Source of the DNA: Manihot esculenta
Lineage: Eukaryota; Streptophyta; Magnoliopsida; Malpighiales; Euphorbiaceae
NCBI RefSeq assembly: GCF_001659605.2
Contig: NC_035170.2
Coordinates: 12,442,502-12,506,501 of the forward strand
Reading direction: 5' to 3'
Length of the DNA: 64,000 nucleotides
The translations under genes and the position numbers were made by a program. The stretch's first letter is position 1; each line of letters begins with the position of its first letter. Shown here piece by piece: positions 34,897 to 46,627 of the stretch. The notes beneath the pieces are model-generated. The model was not told where the DNA came from. It did not search any database and was given only the letters and a program-made list of their open reading frames with translations.

Positions 34897-37182
34897 TGTA
34901 ACGACCCGGGAACCGGACCGCTACCGGCGCTAGGATCCAGATCGGCTTAAGGCCGCCGGGACCCGTAGCAAGCCTAACATACATCCTGTACAACTGGTAT
35001 AATCCCATACATGATCAAACATTCCATAAAACTTTAAAACATTTACTATACCAAGCTTGACCTGAACATAAAACATACTATAAACATATAACCCACACCA
35101 GAGCCCTCATCAAATGCCCTAGTGTGGTCCACATTACATATGTCAAGCCTGGTTCCTCATATGACATCAATAAAAACATAACATACATCATGTACAAAAA
35201 GGGATTAACCAGACCTTAGGGCCAAGCACCATTCTAATCCATAAACATAACTCTACCTTACATTACATCAATACATTATATCAATTTACATTACATGTCC
35301 ACGCTAACATGCTAATCTATTACATAAACAAAACCTTAATCCTTGCCGACTTTCCGCACTACCTCAGACCTGCAAACTTGGGGGTTAGGGGAAAGGGGTG
35401 AGCTAAAAAGCCCAGTGAGCAGAATAGGGAAAAACAGTTTAATAAATCATATGCTATCATGGAATGCGTCACATCACAAACATTTCACATCACAGATGGA
35501 CATGACCACCAAAACTCCCTCTGTCTGTGCCCGGCCCTCAAAGGAGCTCCTCAGGACTTCTGTAACATAACATGGTGCCCGACCCTCGAAGGGGCTCCTC
35601 AGGACTTCTGTAACATAACATGGTGCCCGACCCTCGAAGGGGCTCCTCAGGACTTCTGTAACATAACATAGTGCCCGGCCCTCGGAGGGGCTCCTCAGTA
35701 CTTCTGTAACATATCATATCTAGGGCTATTGGGGTCGCCTTGGTCCATCCACATCAACAGCAAATTATGCAATGCAACATCTTCGTGAAATCTAATGCAA
35801 CAGCCTAATACATATACATGGTATTCATGATGCGTGAACATGCTTAAAACATTTGAGTTAGTTCTACTCACCTCTGGCAGACGCTCGACTGACTCTGCAA
35901 CAGCTAACACTGCTGGCCTCCTTGGTTCCTCGGGTCCGATCCTACACAGGTGGACTCAAATGAGGGACCAAACACACTCTAGCAAGACTCTAAACAACTC
36001 CCCAAAAACCCCTAAAACATCCTAAAACAATCATAGAAATCATGCAAAGGAAGGCTGGACAGGGCACTTTCGGCGGCAGGTTAGGCGGCCGAAAGTCCCT
36101 TCCAGATCTGAAAGCCATGCACCTTCGGCGGCACCTTCGGCGGCCAAAGGTTCCTTCAAGATCCGAAACTCATGCATGTTTGGCGGCTCCTTCGGTGGCC
36201 GAAACTCCCCTCCAGAGCCGAAAGTCCAACTTTCGGGGGCAGGGTTCGGCAGCCAAAAGCTTGCCTCCACAGGCAGGTTCGGCGGCCAAAAGTCCCTTCG
36301 ACGGCCGAACCTGAGTTCTTCTAGAATGGCAGAACTCAGCCTCCTCATGCACAAACAACCTCCAAACCTTCCAAAACAACCCAAAACCTCACATGCTCTC
36401 TCCCAAACATGCATACACACTCCAACATGCATATAGAGCATAAACTAACTTAAACCTCCCAACATAACATCACATAAATATACATTGGGCATAAAACTCA
36501 TATAAACCTTAACATGCACATCTACCCACACACAAGCATCAAAACTCTTTATAACTTACTTAAAACAAAGAAAAGGGTGTGGATCTACACTTACCTCTTG
36601 AAGATCGAGGGTTGGTGCGATCCCTAACTTGGAGATGGGAGAAATCTAGCTCCTTGGGTCTCCAAGCTCCAAAACTTGATCTTAAGCTCAAAACTCTTCA
36701 AAACAAAGATGAAACTCATGAAAACTTGAGGGATTTGATGAAAGAACATCAAAACAACCAAATGAGAGCATGAACTCACCTATGCCCGAAAAGAGAGAGA
36801 AAACTCGCCCATTTTCCGGACAAAAGGCCTTTTATAGGTGGCCAGCCAAACCTCCTTTGGCGGCCAAAGCTGCTTCCAAAACGTCACCACGTTCGGCGGC
36901 CGAACATGGGGTTCGGCGACCGAAAGAAAGCCACTTTCGGAAGCCTAACGTGCCTCCTAAACAGCCCCATGTTCGGCGGCCGAACCTGGGTTCTTCCCTC
37001 CTTGGTCTTTTCTTTTCAAAACTCAATTTCTTTTGCATTAAAACCATAAAATCATGTGAAAACATTTTAGAAAACACATTTTACCCTGCTAGAAGGCTCC
37101 GACATCTTTGAATTTCGGATTCTGACTGAGATTCCACCGAAAAGTAGGAATTCCGATGCCAGAATCTAGCCGGGTATTACAT
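34897..37182 (-). repeat. Element G 3' LTR (reverse)
   Basis: 2,286 bp, tgtaacgacccgggaacc to gccgggtattaca. A minisatellite of about four units (gtgcccgaccctcgaagg...) lies at 35,525-35,705. TTCGGC palindromes are at about 36,065-36,310 and 36,890-36,985. The TATA-like sequence (reverse, tttataggtgg) is near 36,830. Confidence 0.9.
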
Positions 37183-37219
37183 TCTTCCCCCCTTTAAGAA
37201 CATTCATCCACGAATGTTC
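37183..37219 (-). promoter_or_regulatory. Element G polypurine tract and pre-PPT hairpin
   Basis: ttcttcccccctttaa next to the LTR is the reversed purine tract. gaacattcatccacgaatg... (37,198-37,219) is the reversed hairpin. Confidence 0.85.
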
Positions 37220-37279
37220 AAACAACAAACAAACAAGCAGCAAGCAAGCAAGCAAGCAGACAAAGCCTAAAAACTTCTC

Positions 37280-38745
37280 CTAAAAGAGATACGGGTACTG
37301 CTGGAGTATGAACTCCCGGGTCTCACAGGCACACTTTTCCATTGGTGGTGATTCCAAAGGGCTATCACCATCGGGATTCCTTGTTCCTTAGCTTCCTAAC
37401 TTGTGTGTCTATGATCCGCACTGGATGCTCAACATAGGTGAGACTCCCTGAGATCTCCACCTCTGGTTCTTTAAGAACCTCACTTGGATCTGACACGAAC
37501 TTTCATAACACAGGAACATGGAAATCCGAATGGGCTTTCTCCATTAAAGCAGGTAACTAGCTTATAAGATACATCCCCAATCCTTCGCAGGACTTCAAAG
37601 GGTCCGATGTATCTTGGAGCTACTTTACCCTTCGACCCATAACGAATCACCTCTTTATTGGAGACACCATAAGCAATACCCCAACCTTCTCCTGAACTCC
37701 ACAAGCTTTCGCTGCACACTCTGATCCTTTCTCTTCTTCCTTCTTCTCTACTAAACTGACTTCATTGCTGACCCTCGACAGGTAGAGAATACCTGTTCTT
37801 GGTAGCGACCTTGTTCAACTGCCCAAAGTCGACACAGGGTCTCAAGGATCTATCCTGCTTTTCCCACAACAACACTGGAGCAATCCAAGGTGAGGTACTA
37901 GGTCGGATAAAACCCTTGTCTACCAAGCCTCGCAACTGCTCTTACAACTCCTACAACTCTGCAAGTGCCATTCTGTAGAGAAGAATAGAGATGAACCTAA
38001 TTCCTGACATCACTTCTATGTCCAAACTCTATCTCCCTAGCAGGTGGTAAACCTGACAGCTCGCCTGGGAAAACATCTAAGCACTCTCTCTCAACAACAG
38101 ACACGGAGGCTGGTTCCCTGACCTGACTGCTAAACTCTCAACAAGAGCTTGAACCCTCTGACAACCCCTCCTACGCACCCTACGAGCCTGACAGGCTGAC
38201 ATCAAACCTCTAGGCATCCCTACACTGTCCCCTCAACAGACTACCTCTGACCCATCCTGTCCTCTGAACCTGACTACCTTGTCTCTACGACCCAAGGTAG
38301 CACCACGAGTAGAAAAACCCAATCCATCCCTAGAATGATGTCCAGACAGTCAAGTCTAGGACCTCAAGGTCGGGTGGAAGGCATCTACCCTCAACTGACA
38401 CTGAACTGGACCGGCAGACTGACTCTGCCACAGATGGATCACACTTGGGTCCACTGACTCAAAGAGGACACTCTAGCCCAAAAGTTATCAACTCAACCTC
38501 TCGACGGCTCCTAGAGCAACTAAAGAAAGAGAAATACCAGGGTTCACAACACATACACATCAGAATAGTTAAAAGTGAGCGTACCTGACACCACCGTGTT
38601 CGATGTGTTTGCCTCCTGCTGAGCCTGGGTGAAGATCCGAGCTGAAGCTGACAGAATTTCTCCACGGGAACCTGCTGAAGAAGAGGCTGACCCTCTCCCT
38701 CTGCCTCGACCACTGCCCTGAGACATGGCTGGAGCTACTGGCTGA
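37280..38745 (-). pseudogene. Element G pol remnants
   Basis: These are scrambled leftovers: the C-terminal chromodomain-like end and GPY/F region (37,280-37,720), then a jump to RT N-terminal sequence (about 37,790-37,990), then protease and spacer pieces (38,000-38,540), then the end of gag ([20 protein letters not shown], 38,544-38,745). Integrase core, RNase H and the RT catalytic region are missing. All frames are broken. Confidence 0.8.
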
Positions 38746-38750
38746 GCCAC

Positions 38751-40995
38751 TGTAATACCCGGCTAGAGTCCGGCACCGAAATTCTTGTCGACCGGTGGAC
38801 TCCGGGATGTCGGAATCCTCTAGAGGGTAGGAGATATGAGTTTCTCAAGAAATGTTGTGGGGTTTACTGTGTTACAGGTAAATGGAACCAAGTTTTGAGT
38901 TGAAATGAACCAAGGCAGAGGAGCCAAGTTCGGCCGCCGAAGGTAAGTTCGGCCGCCGAAAGTGCCCAATGTTCGGCTTCCGAATTCAGGTTCGGCCCCC
39001 GAATGTTGCATGGTTTTGCATACGATTCGGCAGCCGAAGCTGAGTTGCTTAGCCAACAGTTTTGTATCCCTTAGTCAGCATTTTGGACAGGTGTTATCAC
39101 CAGATCATGTCCAAAAGTTGGTCACATCTCCCATGATTTATCTGCACGCTTTTAGCTGCTCAGGCTAAGGTTTTCACAGGTGTGGAAAGTTTTGAAGTGA
39201 AAACAAACTTAGTTTTGAGTGTTTATGAGTGTGAAGAGAAGGTGATCCATTTTTTTGGTTCAGATCGTTCATCTTCGTGTTTACAGGAGGTACGTGAAGA
39301 TCTTGAACATGTTTTCCTGGTTTACAGAAGTGTTATGCAGGGTTGGGTAGAGATGCATGCTTAGGTGACAAAGGGTGTGTTTGATGGCATGATTATGTGT
39401 TCTGTTTGATGTGTTTGTTGGGGTTGTTTTAGGTAGTTTTGGACCCCTTTGGACATATACATGAGTATATGTGTGTTGAGAAGTTGAGTTTGCATGTTTT
39501 GCGAGATTGAAGGGCATTCAGGAGCTTGTTTGCCGTCGGGGCTGAGTTCTGGATGAACTCAGGTTCGGCAGCCGAAGGTTCATTCGGCCGCCGAACCTCT
39601 TGCATGGTGGCTTAGGCTGCCACAGCTTGCCCCCGCGCGTTTTGCATGTTCGGCTCTGTTTGGGGGATTCGACCGCCGAAGGTGCCACCGAAGGTTAGAG
39701 ACTTTCGTCTCTGGAGTGCCTTTTGGCCCCCGAAACTTGCCCCCGAAAGGGTTCGGCCGCCGAAGCTTGAGATTCGGCCGCCGAAGGTGCTTGAGTTTCG
39801 TCTCTGGAGAGGACTTTCGGCCGCCGAACCTGCCGCCGAAAGTGTCCTGTCCAGCTTTCTTTTGCATGCTTTGCATGGATAGTTGAGTGAGTTTAGAGAG
39901 TTATTCATACGCTTGTTTGGTCCCTCATTTGAGTCCATCTGTATAGGTACAGACCAGAGGAACCAGAGAGAGCAGCAGTGAGTACTGCTCCAGAGGTTCA
40001 GAGCCTGCAGAGTCAGTCAGTCCAGATAGCCAGAGGTGAGTGGAACTAAACTTAACTCTTTGACTTGCACACAATGGAATGTTTTAGCATATCTCATGCA
40101 TCATGATTATGCCTTAGGTTGAGTGCATTAGTAACCACGAATATGATGCATTGCATAGTTCTTTGTTGATGTGGGTAAATGCTGCATGATCCAATAGTCT
40201 CAGACAGGAAGTCCAGGAGCCTTTGACTACGCCCTGGCAGGTATAGAGAAGTCCAGGAGCCTTTGACTACGCCCTGGCAGGTATATAGTAAAGTCCAGGA
40301 GCCTTTGACTACGCCCTGGCAATGGTAAGTACAGAGGTGTTATATACACATATACATATATGACAGGAAGACCAGGTGCTCGATTCTACGCCCTGGCACA
40401 GAGTTACTGGGACTATGTGGTGACAGGTTTACTCTTGATGTGGCTTGTCTGTGCTATGGTGCATTCCATGAGATCATATTTTACTGTTCTACTCACTGGG
40501 CTATAGAGCTCATCCCACTCCCTTAACCCCAGTTTTGCAGGTTCAGTGTACAGTGTACAGGGACAGTTCAGCAGAGTACAGGAAGAGTAAAGAGATTTGT
40601 AACAGCTTAGAGTGGACATGTAATATTAAAGAGATGTAATAGTTGTGTGTAAAGTTAAAAATGTGCTTGACCTAGTAATGTATGTTTTGTACATGATCTG
40701 TATATGTATATATGTGTTCCTGTATGTGGAAACCAGGCTTAACAGGTATGAGTTAACCCATCTAGAGCAAGCTCTAGTCAGGGGTACAGAGTACAGAGTA
40801 CAGAGTACAGAGATAGTGCATGCACAGGTTAAGCCTTGGTTCAGAAAAGAGTTTTTTTTATTTTCACAGAAAATGTATGATCATGTATGAGTATTCCAGG
40901 TACACAGAGAGTTTAGCAGGCTTGCTACGGGTTTTGGCGGCCTTAAGCCGACCTGAATCCTAGCGCCGGTGACGGTCCATTTTGGGGTCGTTACA
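38751..40995 (+). mobile_element. Solo LTR H (B subfamily)
   Basis: 2,245 bp, tgtaatacccggctagagtc to ggggtcgttaca. It is bounded by gccac at 38,746-38,750 and 40,996-41,000 within G's gag. It carries four minisatellite units at about 40,208-40,400 (the last reads gaccaggtgctcgattctac...), an intron-like block, and palindrome clusters at 38,930-39,050 and 39,560-39,842. No internal sequence, so a solo LTR. Confidence 0.92.
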
Positions 40996-41633
40996 GCCAC
41001 TCTACCTGGAGTTGCCCGCTGGGACTGTGCCAACCAGGGCGCAATGGGACACTCACGTACCATGTGCCCTTCCTGACCGCATCTAAAACATGTTGTTGTC
41101 CCAATTAGACAGAATCCCTTGTGCGGCCTTCCACACCTCAAGCATCTTGAACTGCCTGAGCCAGAGCTTGAGCCACTACCAAAACCCAGACTGGACTTCA
41201 ACCGATTCCAAAACTTACTCTTCTTCAATCTTCTGAGGCCTTTGCCTCCTTTTTTAGTGGTGTTCCCCCACTTTCTACTTCTCGTGGCAACTGTACTCAG
41301 AGTGGAGGGATCAATTCCTCTTGAACCCGAGATTCTGGAATCCTGAGTCTGAGCGTCTTCTTGAGACTCTCCCATGCCTTCTTCAAACATGCTCACATCC
41401 AGACCTCCATCTCTCCTCTAAACATCCATCTCTACTTCTCTCGCATCAGCTGACATTCTCCTTAGATCCATTCCTTCTCTGCTCACATCAAAAGATCTTC
41501 CAGGGTCCCTTGATGTTCCCCATCTGTCGACTCTACACGACTGCGCTCTTGGCAGAGTAGGGGGAAAGGTGTCCATACCTTCCCTCTCAGATGGAACTCC
41601 AGTCGATTCCACAGATCGACGAGTGCCTCGCAT
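40996..41633 (-). pseudogene. Element G gag, capsid deleted
   Basis: Gag starts at ATG 41,631-41,633 (MRGTRRSVESTGVPSEREG). After MGESQEDAQTQ it jumps to the zinc-knuckle region ([26 protein letters not shown]), so the Pro/Tyr-rich and capsid segments are gone. It is cut at 40,996 by LTR H and continues beyond H at 38,745. A splice-acceptor-like AG (41,644-41,645) lies 10 bases before the ATG. Confidence 0.87.
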
Positions 41634-41684
41634 CCTAGCTCCTCTGAAGAACAACACACAAGCATACAAACATTAGCATCATAC

Positions 41685-41708
41685 GGTTCATGTGGAAACA
41701 CATGAACC
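41685..41708 (-). promoter_or_regulatory. Element G leader hairpin
   Basis: The same 10-bp stem as in F and M (ggttcatgtg / cacatgaacc), with loop tttc on the sense strand. It lies next to tgctaat, upstream of gag. Confidence 0.7.
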
Positions 41709-41885
41709 TGCATCATATACATAACATAATATTAATGCACATGCATAAAATCATGGCATTTCACATCATCAATCAAGACAGGACTCTACATCCTATCCTA
41801 GTGGACATGATTTTGCCTATTGTGCTTGCCCTTCTATGACCTCTATGAGCCCAACACACTCTAGGTCCGACCATGTGAACCTAGG

Positions 41886-41897
41886 GCTCTAATACTA
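41886..41897 (-). promoter_or_regulatory. Element G primer-binding site, two mismatches
   Basis: gctctaatacta in plus-strand reading, against gctctgatacca expected for the iMet site. It lies beside the 5' LTR remnant at 41,901. Confidence 0.75.
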
Positions 41898-41900
41898 ATT

Positions 41901-41972
41901 TGTAACGACTCGAAAATCGGACCGCTACCGACGCTAGGATTCAGATCGGTTTAAGGCCGCCGAGACCCGTAG
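41901..41972 (-). repeat. Element G 5' LTR remnant (72 bp)
   Basis: Only the conserved LTR end survives (tgtaacgactcgaaaatcgg to gacccgtag). LTR L begins immediately after. cgtag could be L's target duplication. Confidence 0.8.
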
Positions 41973-42077
41973 TGTAATACCCGGCTAGACTCCGGTATCG
42001 GAATCCCTACCGTCCGGTGGGATCTCGGATGTCGGAAACCTCTAGAAGGGTAAAGTCATGTTTTCATAAAATGTTTT

Positions 42078-44363
42078 TGTAACGACCCCAAAATGGACCG
42101 TCACCGGCGCTAGGATTCAGGTCGGCTTAAGGCCGCCAGAACCCGTAGCAAGCCTGCTATACTCTCTGTGTACCTGTAAATCTCATACATGATCATACAT
42201 TTTCTGTGAGAATAAAAAAACTCTTTGCTGAACCAAGGCTTAACCTGTGCATGCACTATCTCTGTACTCTGTACTCTTGTACTCTGTACCCCTGACTAGA
42301 GCTTGCTCTAGATGGGTTCATTCATACCTGTTAAGCCTGGTTTTTCACATACAATAAAACATATACATATATCGATCATGTACATAACCATGGATTTACT
42401 ACACAAACGACTAAGTCAAGCACAACTATAACTATTACATTTCTTTAACATTACATGTCCACTTTTTACTATTACATTTCTCTTTACTCTTTCTCTGACC
42501 TCTGCTGGACTGTCCCTGTACACTGTACACTGAACCTGCAAAACTGGGGTTAAGGGAGTGGGATGAGCTCTATAGCCCAGTGAGTAGAACAGTAAAACAT
42601 CTCAGTAAAATATGATCTCATGGAATGCGTCACAACACAAACATTTCACATCACGAGTAAACCTGTCACCACATAGTCCCAGTAACTCTGTGCCAGGGCG
42701 TAGTCAGAGGCTCCTGGACTTCCTGTCATATATGTATATGTGTATACAACACCATGGTACTTACCATTGCCAGGGCGTAGTCAAAGGCTCCTGGACTTTA
42801 CTATATACCTGCCAGGGCGTAGTCAAAGGCTCCTGGTCTTTGCTATACTTGCCAGGGCGTAGTCAAAGGCTCCTGGTCTTCCTGTCTGTGACTATGGGAT
42901 CATTCAGCATTTACCCACATCAACATATAACAATGCAATGCAACATATTCGTGGATACTAATGCAATCAACTTATTGTATAATCATGATGCATGAGATAT
43001 GCTAAAACATGTCTTTGATCAATTCAAAAGCATTAAGTTTAGTTCCACTCACCTCTGGCTATCTGGACTGACTGACTCTGCAGGCTCTGAAAACTCTGGA
43101 GCAGTACTCACTGCTGCTCTCTCTGGTACCTCTGGTCTGTACCTATACAGATAGACTCACATGAGGGACCAAACTAGCGTATGAACAACTCACTTAACCT
43201 TTCCCAAGAATCCCCTTAACCTTACTCAACTAGCCATGCAAAGCATGCAAAAGAAAGCTGGACAGGACATTTTCGGCGGCAGGTTCGGCGGCCGAATGTC
43301 CTCTCCAGAGACGGAACTCAAGCACCTTCGGCGGCCGAATCTCAATCTTCGGCGGCCGAACCCTTTCGGGGGCAAGCTTCGGAGGCCACAAGGCACTCCA
43401 GAGACGAAAGTCTCTAACCTTCGGCGGCACCTTCGGCGGCCGAATCCCCCAGACAGAGCCGAACATGCAAAAACACTCGGGGCAAGCTCTGGCAGTCAAG
43501 GCTACCATGCAGGAGGTTCGGCGGCCGAATGAACCTTCGGCTGCCGAACCTGAGTTCATCCAGAACTCAGCTTCAACGGCAAACCATCTCCTCCTTCCCT
43601 TCAATCTCTCCAAACATGCTTATCTCCTCTACTCAGCTCCCATATACTCAAGTATATGGTCACAGGGGTCCAAAACTATCTAATAACCCCAAACAACAAA
43701 TCAAACATAACACATAATCATGTATACATGCATAAATCATCAAAACTCCCATTTAAAACCTAAACATGCATCTCTCTCTCCCCAAGTCCCATAAAACTTT
43801 CAGAAAACTTAATAACATGTTCAAGAGCATCTCTTACCTCCTATAACACGAAGATGAATACTCTGAACAAGAAAAACGGACCAACTCTCCTCAAACTCTC
43901 AAACTCTCACAACCTTAGCTTTTTGCTTCAAACCATTCAAACCCTTGTGCAATACTCTGCATGAGCTGCTCAAACGCAGCAAATAAACCAAGGGAGACGT
44001 GGCCAACGTCTGGACATGAGCTGGTGCTAACACCTGTCCAAAATGCTGACTAAGGATGTCCAAAAGCTGGTTGGCCAACTCAATGTCGGCTGCCCAATCG
44101 CATGCAACACCATGCAACATTCGGGGGCCGAACTTCCCTTCGGAAGCCAAACACTTTCGGCGGCCGAACTTACCTTCGGCGGCCGAACTTGGCTCAACTG
44201 CCTTAGGTTATTTCAACTCAAAACTCACTTCCTTTAACCTTAAAACATTTAAACATATCATAACACCTAGTAAAACACAAATCCTACCCTTTTTAGAATT
44301 CCGACACCCCGAATTCCACCGGACAACAGGAATTCCGGTGCCGAACTCGAGCCGGGTATTACA
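42078..44363 (-). repeat. J 3' LTR (reverse, B subfamily)
   Basis: 2,286 bp, tgtaacgacccc to gccgggtattaca. Its first 1,456 bp (to 43,533) are the reverse complement of 50,759-52,214, with no difference in the stretches I compared. Four minisatellite units lie at 42,690-42,880. It is followed by J's purine tract. Confidence 0.93.
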
Positions 44364-44400
44364 TTCTCCCCTCCTTAAGAACATTCGTCCTCGAATGTTC
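44364..44400 (-). promoter_or_regulatory. J polypurine tract and pre-PPT hairpin
   Basis: Reversed purine tract ttctcccctcctt, then the hairpin at 44,379-44,400 (gaacattcg / cgaatgttc with a four-base loop). Confidence 0.87.
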
Positions 44401-44441
44401 CTAAAACACACAACAATCATAATAAAAGGAGGAAACGAACC

Positions 44442-45530
44442 TCAAAACAGATGTGGATACTGCTGGAGCATAGACTCCCGCGTCTCCCAGGTGCACTCTT
44501 CTAGATTATGGTGGTTCCATAGAACTTTCACCATCGGAATCTCCTTGTTCCTTAGCTGTCTGATCTGTGTGTCCAGAATCCGCACTGGCTGCTCTATATA
44601 GGTGAGATCCGTATGAATCTCCACCTCAGGCTCACTCAGAACCTGATTCGGATCTGACACAAACTGTCGTAGCATAGAAACATGAAATACCGGGTGAATT
44701 CTCTCCATAGAAGCAGGTAAATCCAGCTTATACGACACATTTCCGATCCTCTGCAACACCTCAAAGGGTCCAATGTACCGTGGAGCCAATTTACCTTTCT
44801 TTCCAAAACGAACCACTCCTTTCATTGGAGACACTTTCAGCAATACCCAATTACCCTCTTGAAACTCTAACTGTTTTCTACGAACGTCTGCATAACTTTT
44901 CTGTCTACTCTGAGCTGTTCTGATTCTCTCTCTGATTATGGGCACCATTCTACTAGTAATGTCTACTAACTCTGGCCCTGCAAGAGCCTTCTCTCCTACC
45001 TCTTCCCAGCAAACAGGGGATCTGCACTTCCTCCCATACAAAGCTTCATAAGGAGCCATCCCTATGCTAGCATGATGACTGTTATTGTAGGCAAACTCCA
45101 CCAAAGGTAGATGCTGCCTCCAAGAACCGCCAAAGTCTAACACACATAGTCGAAGCATATCCTCTATGGTCTGGATGGTCCTTTCTGACTGTCCGTCAGT
45201 CTGTGGGTGGAAAGCAGTACTAAAATCCAATCTCGTGCCCATCGCACTTTGCAGACTCCGCCAAAAGCGAGAGGTAAACTGAGGTCCTCTGTCTGAAACT
45301 ATAGACACTGGAACTCCATGTAATCTCACTATCTCATCCAGATAGACCTGTGCCAACTTATCCACAGAATAGTTACTCCGTACTGGAAGAAAATGAGCAG
45401 ATTTCGTGAGTCTGTCCACAATCACCCATATCGAGTCTATCCTGTTGGACACTACTGGTAAACCCACTACAAAATCCATAGCTATGTTTTCCCATTTCCA
45501 CTCTGGAATCGGTAATGGGTTAAGCATTCC
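44442..45530 (-). pseudogene. Element J: integrase core to C-terminus, 5'-truncated but open
   Basis: About 362 codons are open without a stop and are almost the same protein as the end of B's polyprotein. They include [19 protein letters not shown], the [10 protein letters not shown] block with Glu, [14 protein letters not shown] and the chromodomain-like tail ending YPHLF. The upstream part (His/Cys region, RNase H, RT, protease, gag) is gone: at 45,531 the sequence switches to K LTR. The in-frame ATG at 45,527 is an internal Met, not a real start. Confidence 0.92.
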
Positions 45531-46056
45531 TAGAAAATGTTTTTAAGTGTTTAAAAGGTTTGCTTCAGAAAAGAGTTGAGTTTTGTGGAGAAATGGCCAA
45601 AGGAGTTTCTGTCATGTTCGGCCCCCGAATGTTAAGTTCGGCCGCCGAAAGTGCCCAATGTTCGGCCCCCGAATGTTAAGTTCGGCCCCCGAAAGTAGCA
45701 TGGTTTTGCATGCGATTCGGCAGCCGAAGCTGAGTTGGCCAGCCAATGTGTGGGCACTCCTTAGTCATTGTTTTGGGACAGATGTTACCTCCTAAGTTTC
45801 CCAGAGGTTATGCCACGTCTCCCATGACTCATCTATAAACTTTTAATCACTCATGCACAGGTTTGAGGGTGGTAAAGTGTTTAGAACGTTTTGAAACAAA
45901 AGAAGAGAGTTTTGGTGTTTTGGTGAAGGAAAAGAGGTGTTGGTGCATAGCTTGGTGTTCAGGTTGTCCAGCTTCTGATTTCAGGAGGTAAGGGAAGTCT
46001 TTATACTTGTTTTAATGATTTCTAATAGCTTTTTAAGAGGTTAAGGGTAGAGTTAT
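45531..46056 (+). repeat. K LTR fragment (forward)
   Basis: A 526-bp piece of a gypsy LTR, missing its first ~100 bp and everything after ~600. It is nearly identical to the reverse complement of about 48,305-48,830. The clear difference is an extra ~30-bp ttcggcccccgaatgttaag-type unit here. It stops at gagttat, where S2 begins. Confidence 0.85.
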
Positions 46057-46340
46057 TGGCACAATTGGTACTCACTCTCACCAGACTATTCCCTTAAAGT
46101 GGGAGGTCAAGGGTTCGAGCAGTGGGGGAGGCGACCTAATTCCCAGAGGAAGGAATTGGGCCAAATCCACTAGGGCTAGGGCGGGCCGTACTGGCTCCCC
46201 CGAGGGACAAATCCTGCCTGGAACCCGTGAGGGTGAAGGGATGTTAAGAGCTACTCACAGTGGCCGCCCCCAGGAGGTGTAACGGGCTGTGAGCGGTAAC
46301 AGGGCCGGTCGTACGGGGCCGGGCTGTTACATAAAAAGGC
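46057..46340 (+). mobile_element. SINE-like repeat S2 (forward, reference copy)
   Basis: 284 bp. It opens tggcacaattggtactc (A-box-like, as in tRNA D-arms). About 54 bases on comes gggttcgagc (B-box core GGTTCGA), the layout of a tRNA-derived RNA polymerase III promoter. The body is GC-rich and non-coding. The 3' end is ccgggctgttaca followed by taaaaa. No tRNA cloverleaf folds convincingly, so this is a tRNA-derived SINE rather than a tRNA. The last 13 bases (ccgggctgttaca) equal the terminus of LTR K. It is joined head-to-head with S3 at GGCGCC. Confidence 0.72.
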
Positions 46341-46623
46341 GCCTTTTTATGTAACAGCCCGGCCCCGTACGACCGGCCCTGTTACCGCTCACAGCCCGTT
46401 ACACCTCCTGGGGGCGGCCACTGTGAGCAGCTCTTAACATCCCTTCACCCTCACGGGTTCCAGGCAGGATTTGTCCCTCGGGGGAGCCATTAAGGCCCGC
46501 CCTAGCCCGAGTGGATTTGGCCCAAATTTCCCTTTGGAAATTAGGTCGCCTCCCCCACTGCTCGAACCCTTGACCTCCCACTTTAAGGGAATAGTCTGGT
46601 GAGAGTGAGTACCAATTGTGCCA
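46341..46623 (-). mobile_element. SINE-like repeat S3 (reverse)
   Basis: Mirror copy of S2 about the centre at 46,340/46,341 (aaaaaggc|gccttttt). The two make a ~567-bp near-perfect palindrome. It ends caattgtgcca, then tatc, then LTR K. Confidence 0.8.
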
Positions 46624-46627
46624 TATC

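Larger units (their letters stand above)
34897..41972 (-). mobile_element. Element G: internally deleted gypsy element, split by solo LTR H
   Basis: On the minus strand: a 72-bp remnant of the 5' LTR (41,901-41,972), a degenerate primer site (41,886-41,897), gag pieces, pol pieces, purine tract and a full 3' LTR (34,897-37,182). Most of the capsid, RT, RNase H and integrase are deleted. The 5' LTR is cut off by the start of LTR L at 41,973. The left flank is the Tat-like gag fragment. Confidence 0.85.

Noticed and set aside
46057..46135. A genuine tRNA gene at the start of the SINE-like repeat
   Set aside because: A- and B-box-like motifs are present, but acceptor and anticodon stems do not form convincingly, and the unit is repeated eleven times with a long non-tRNA tail.
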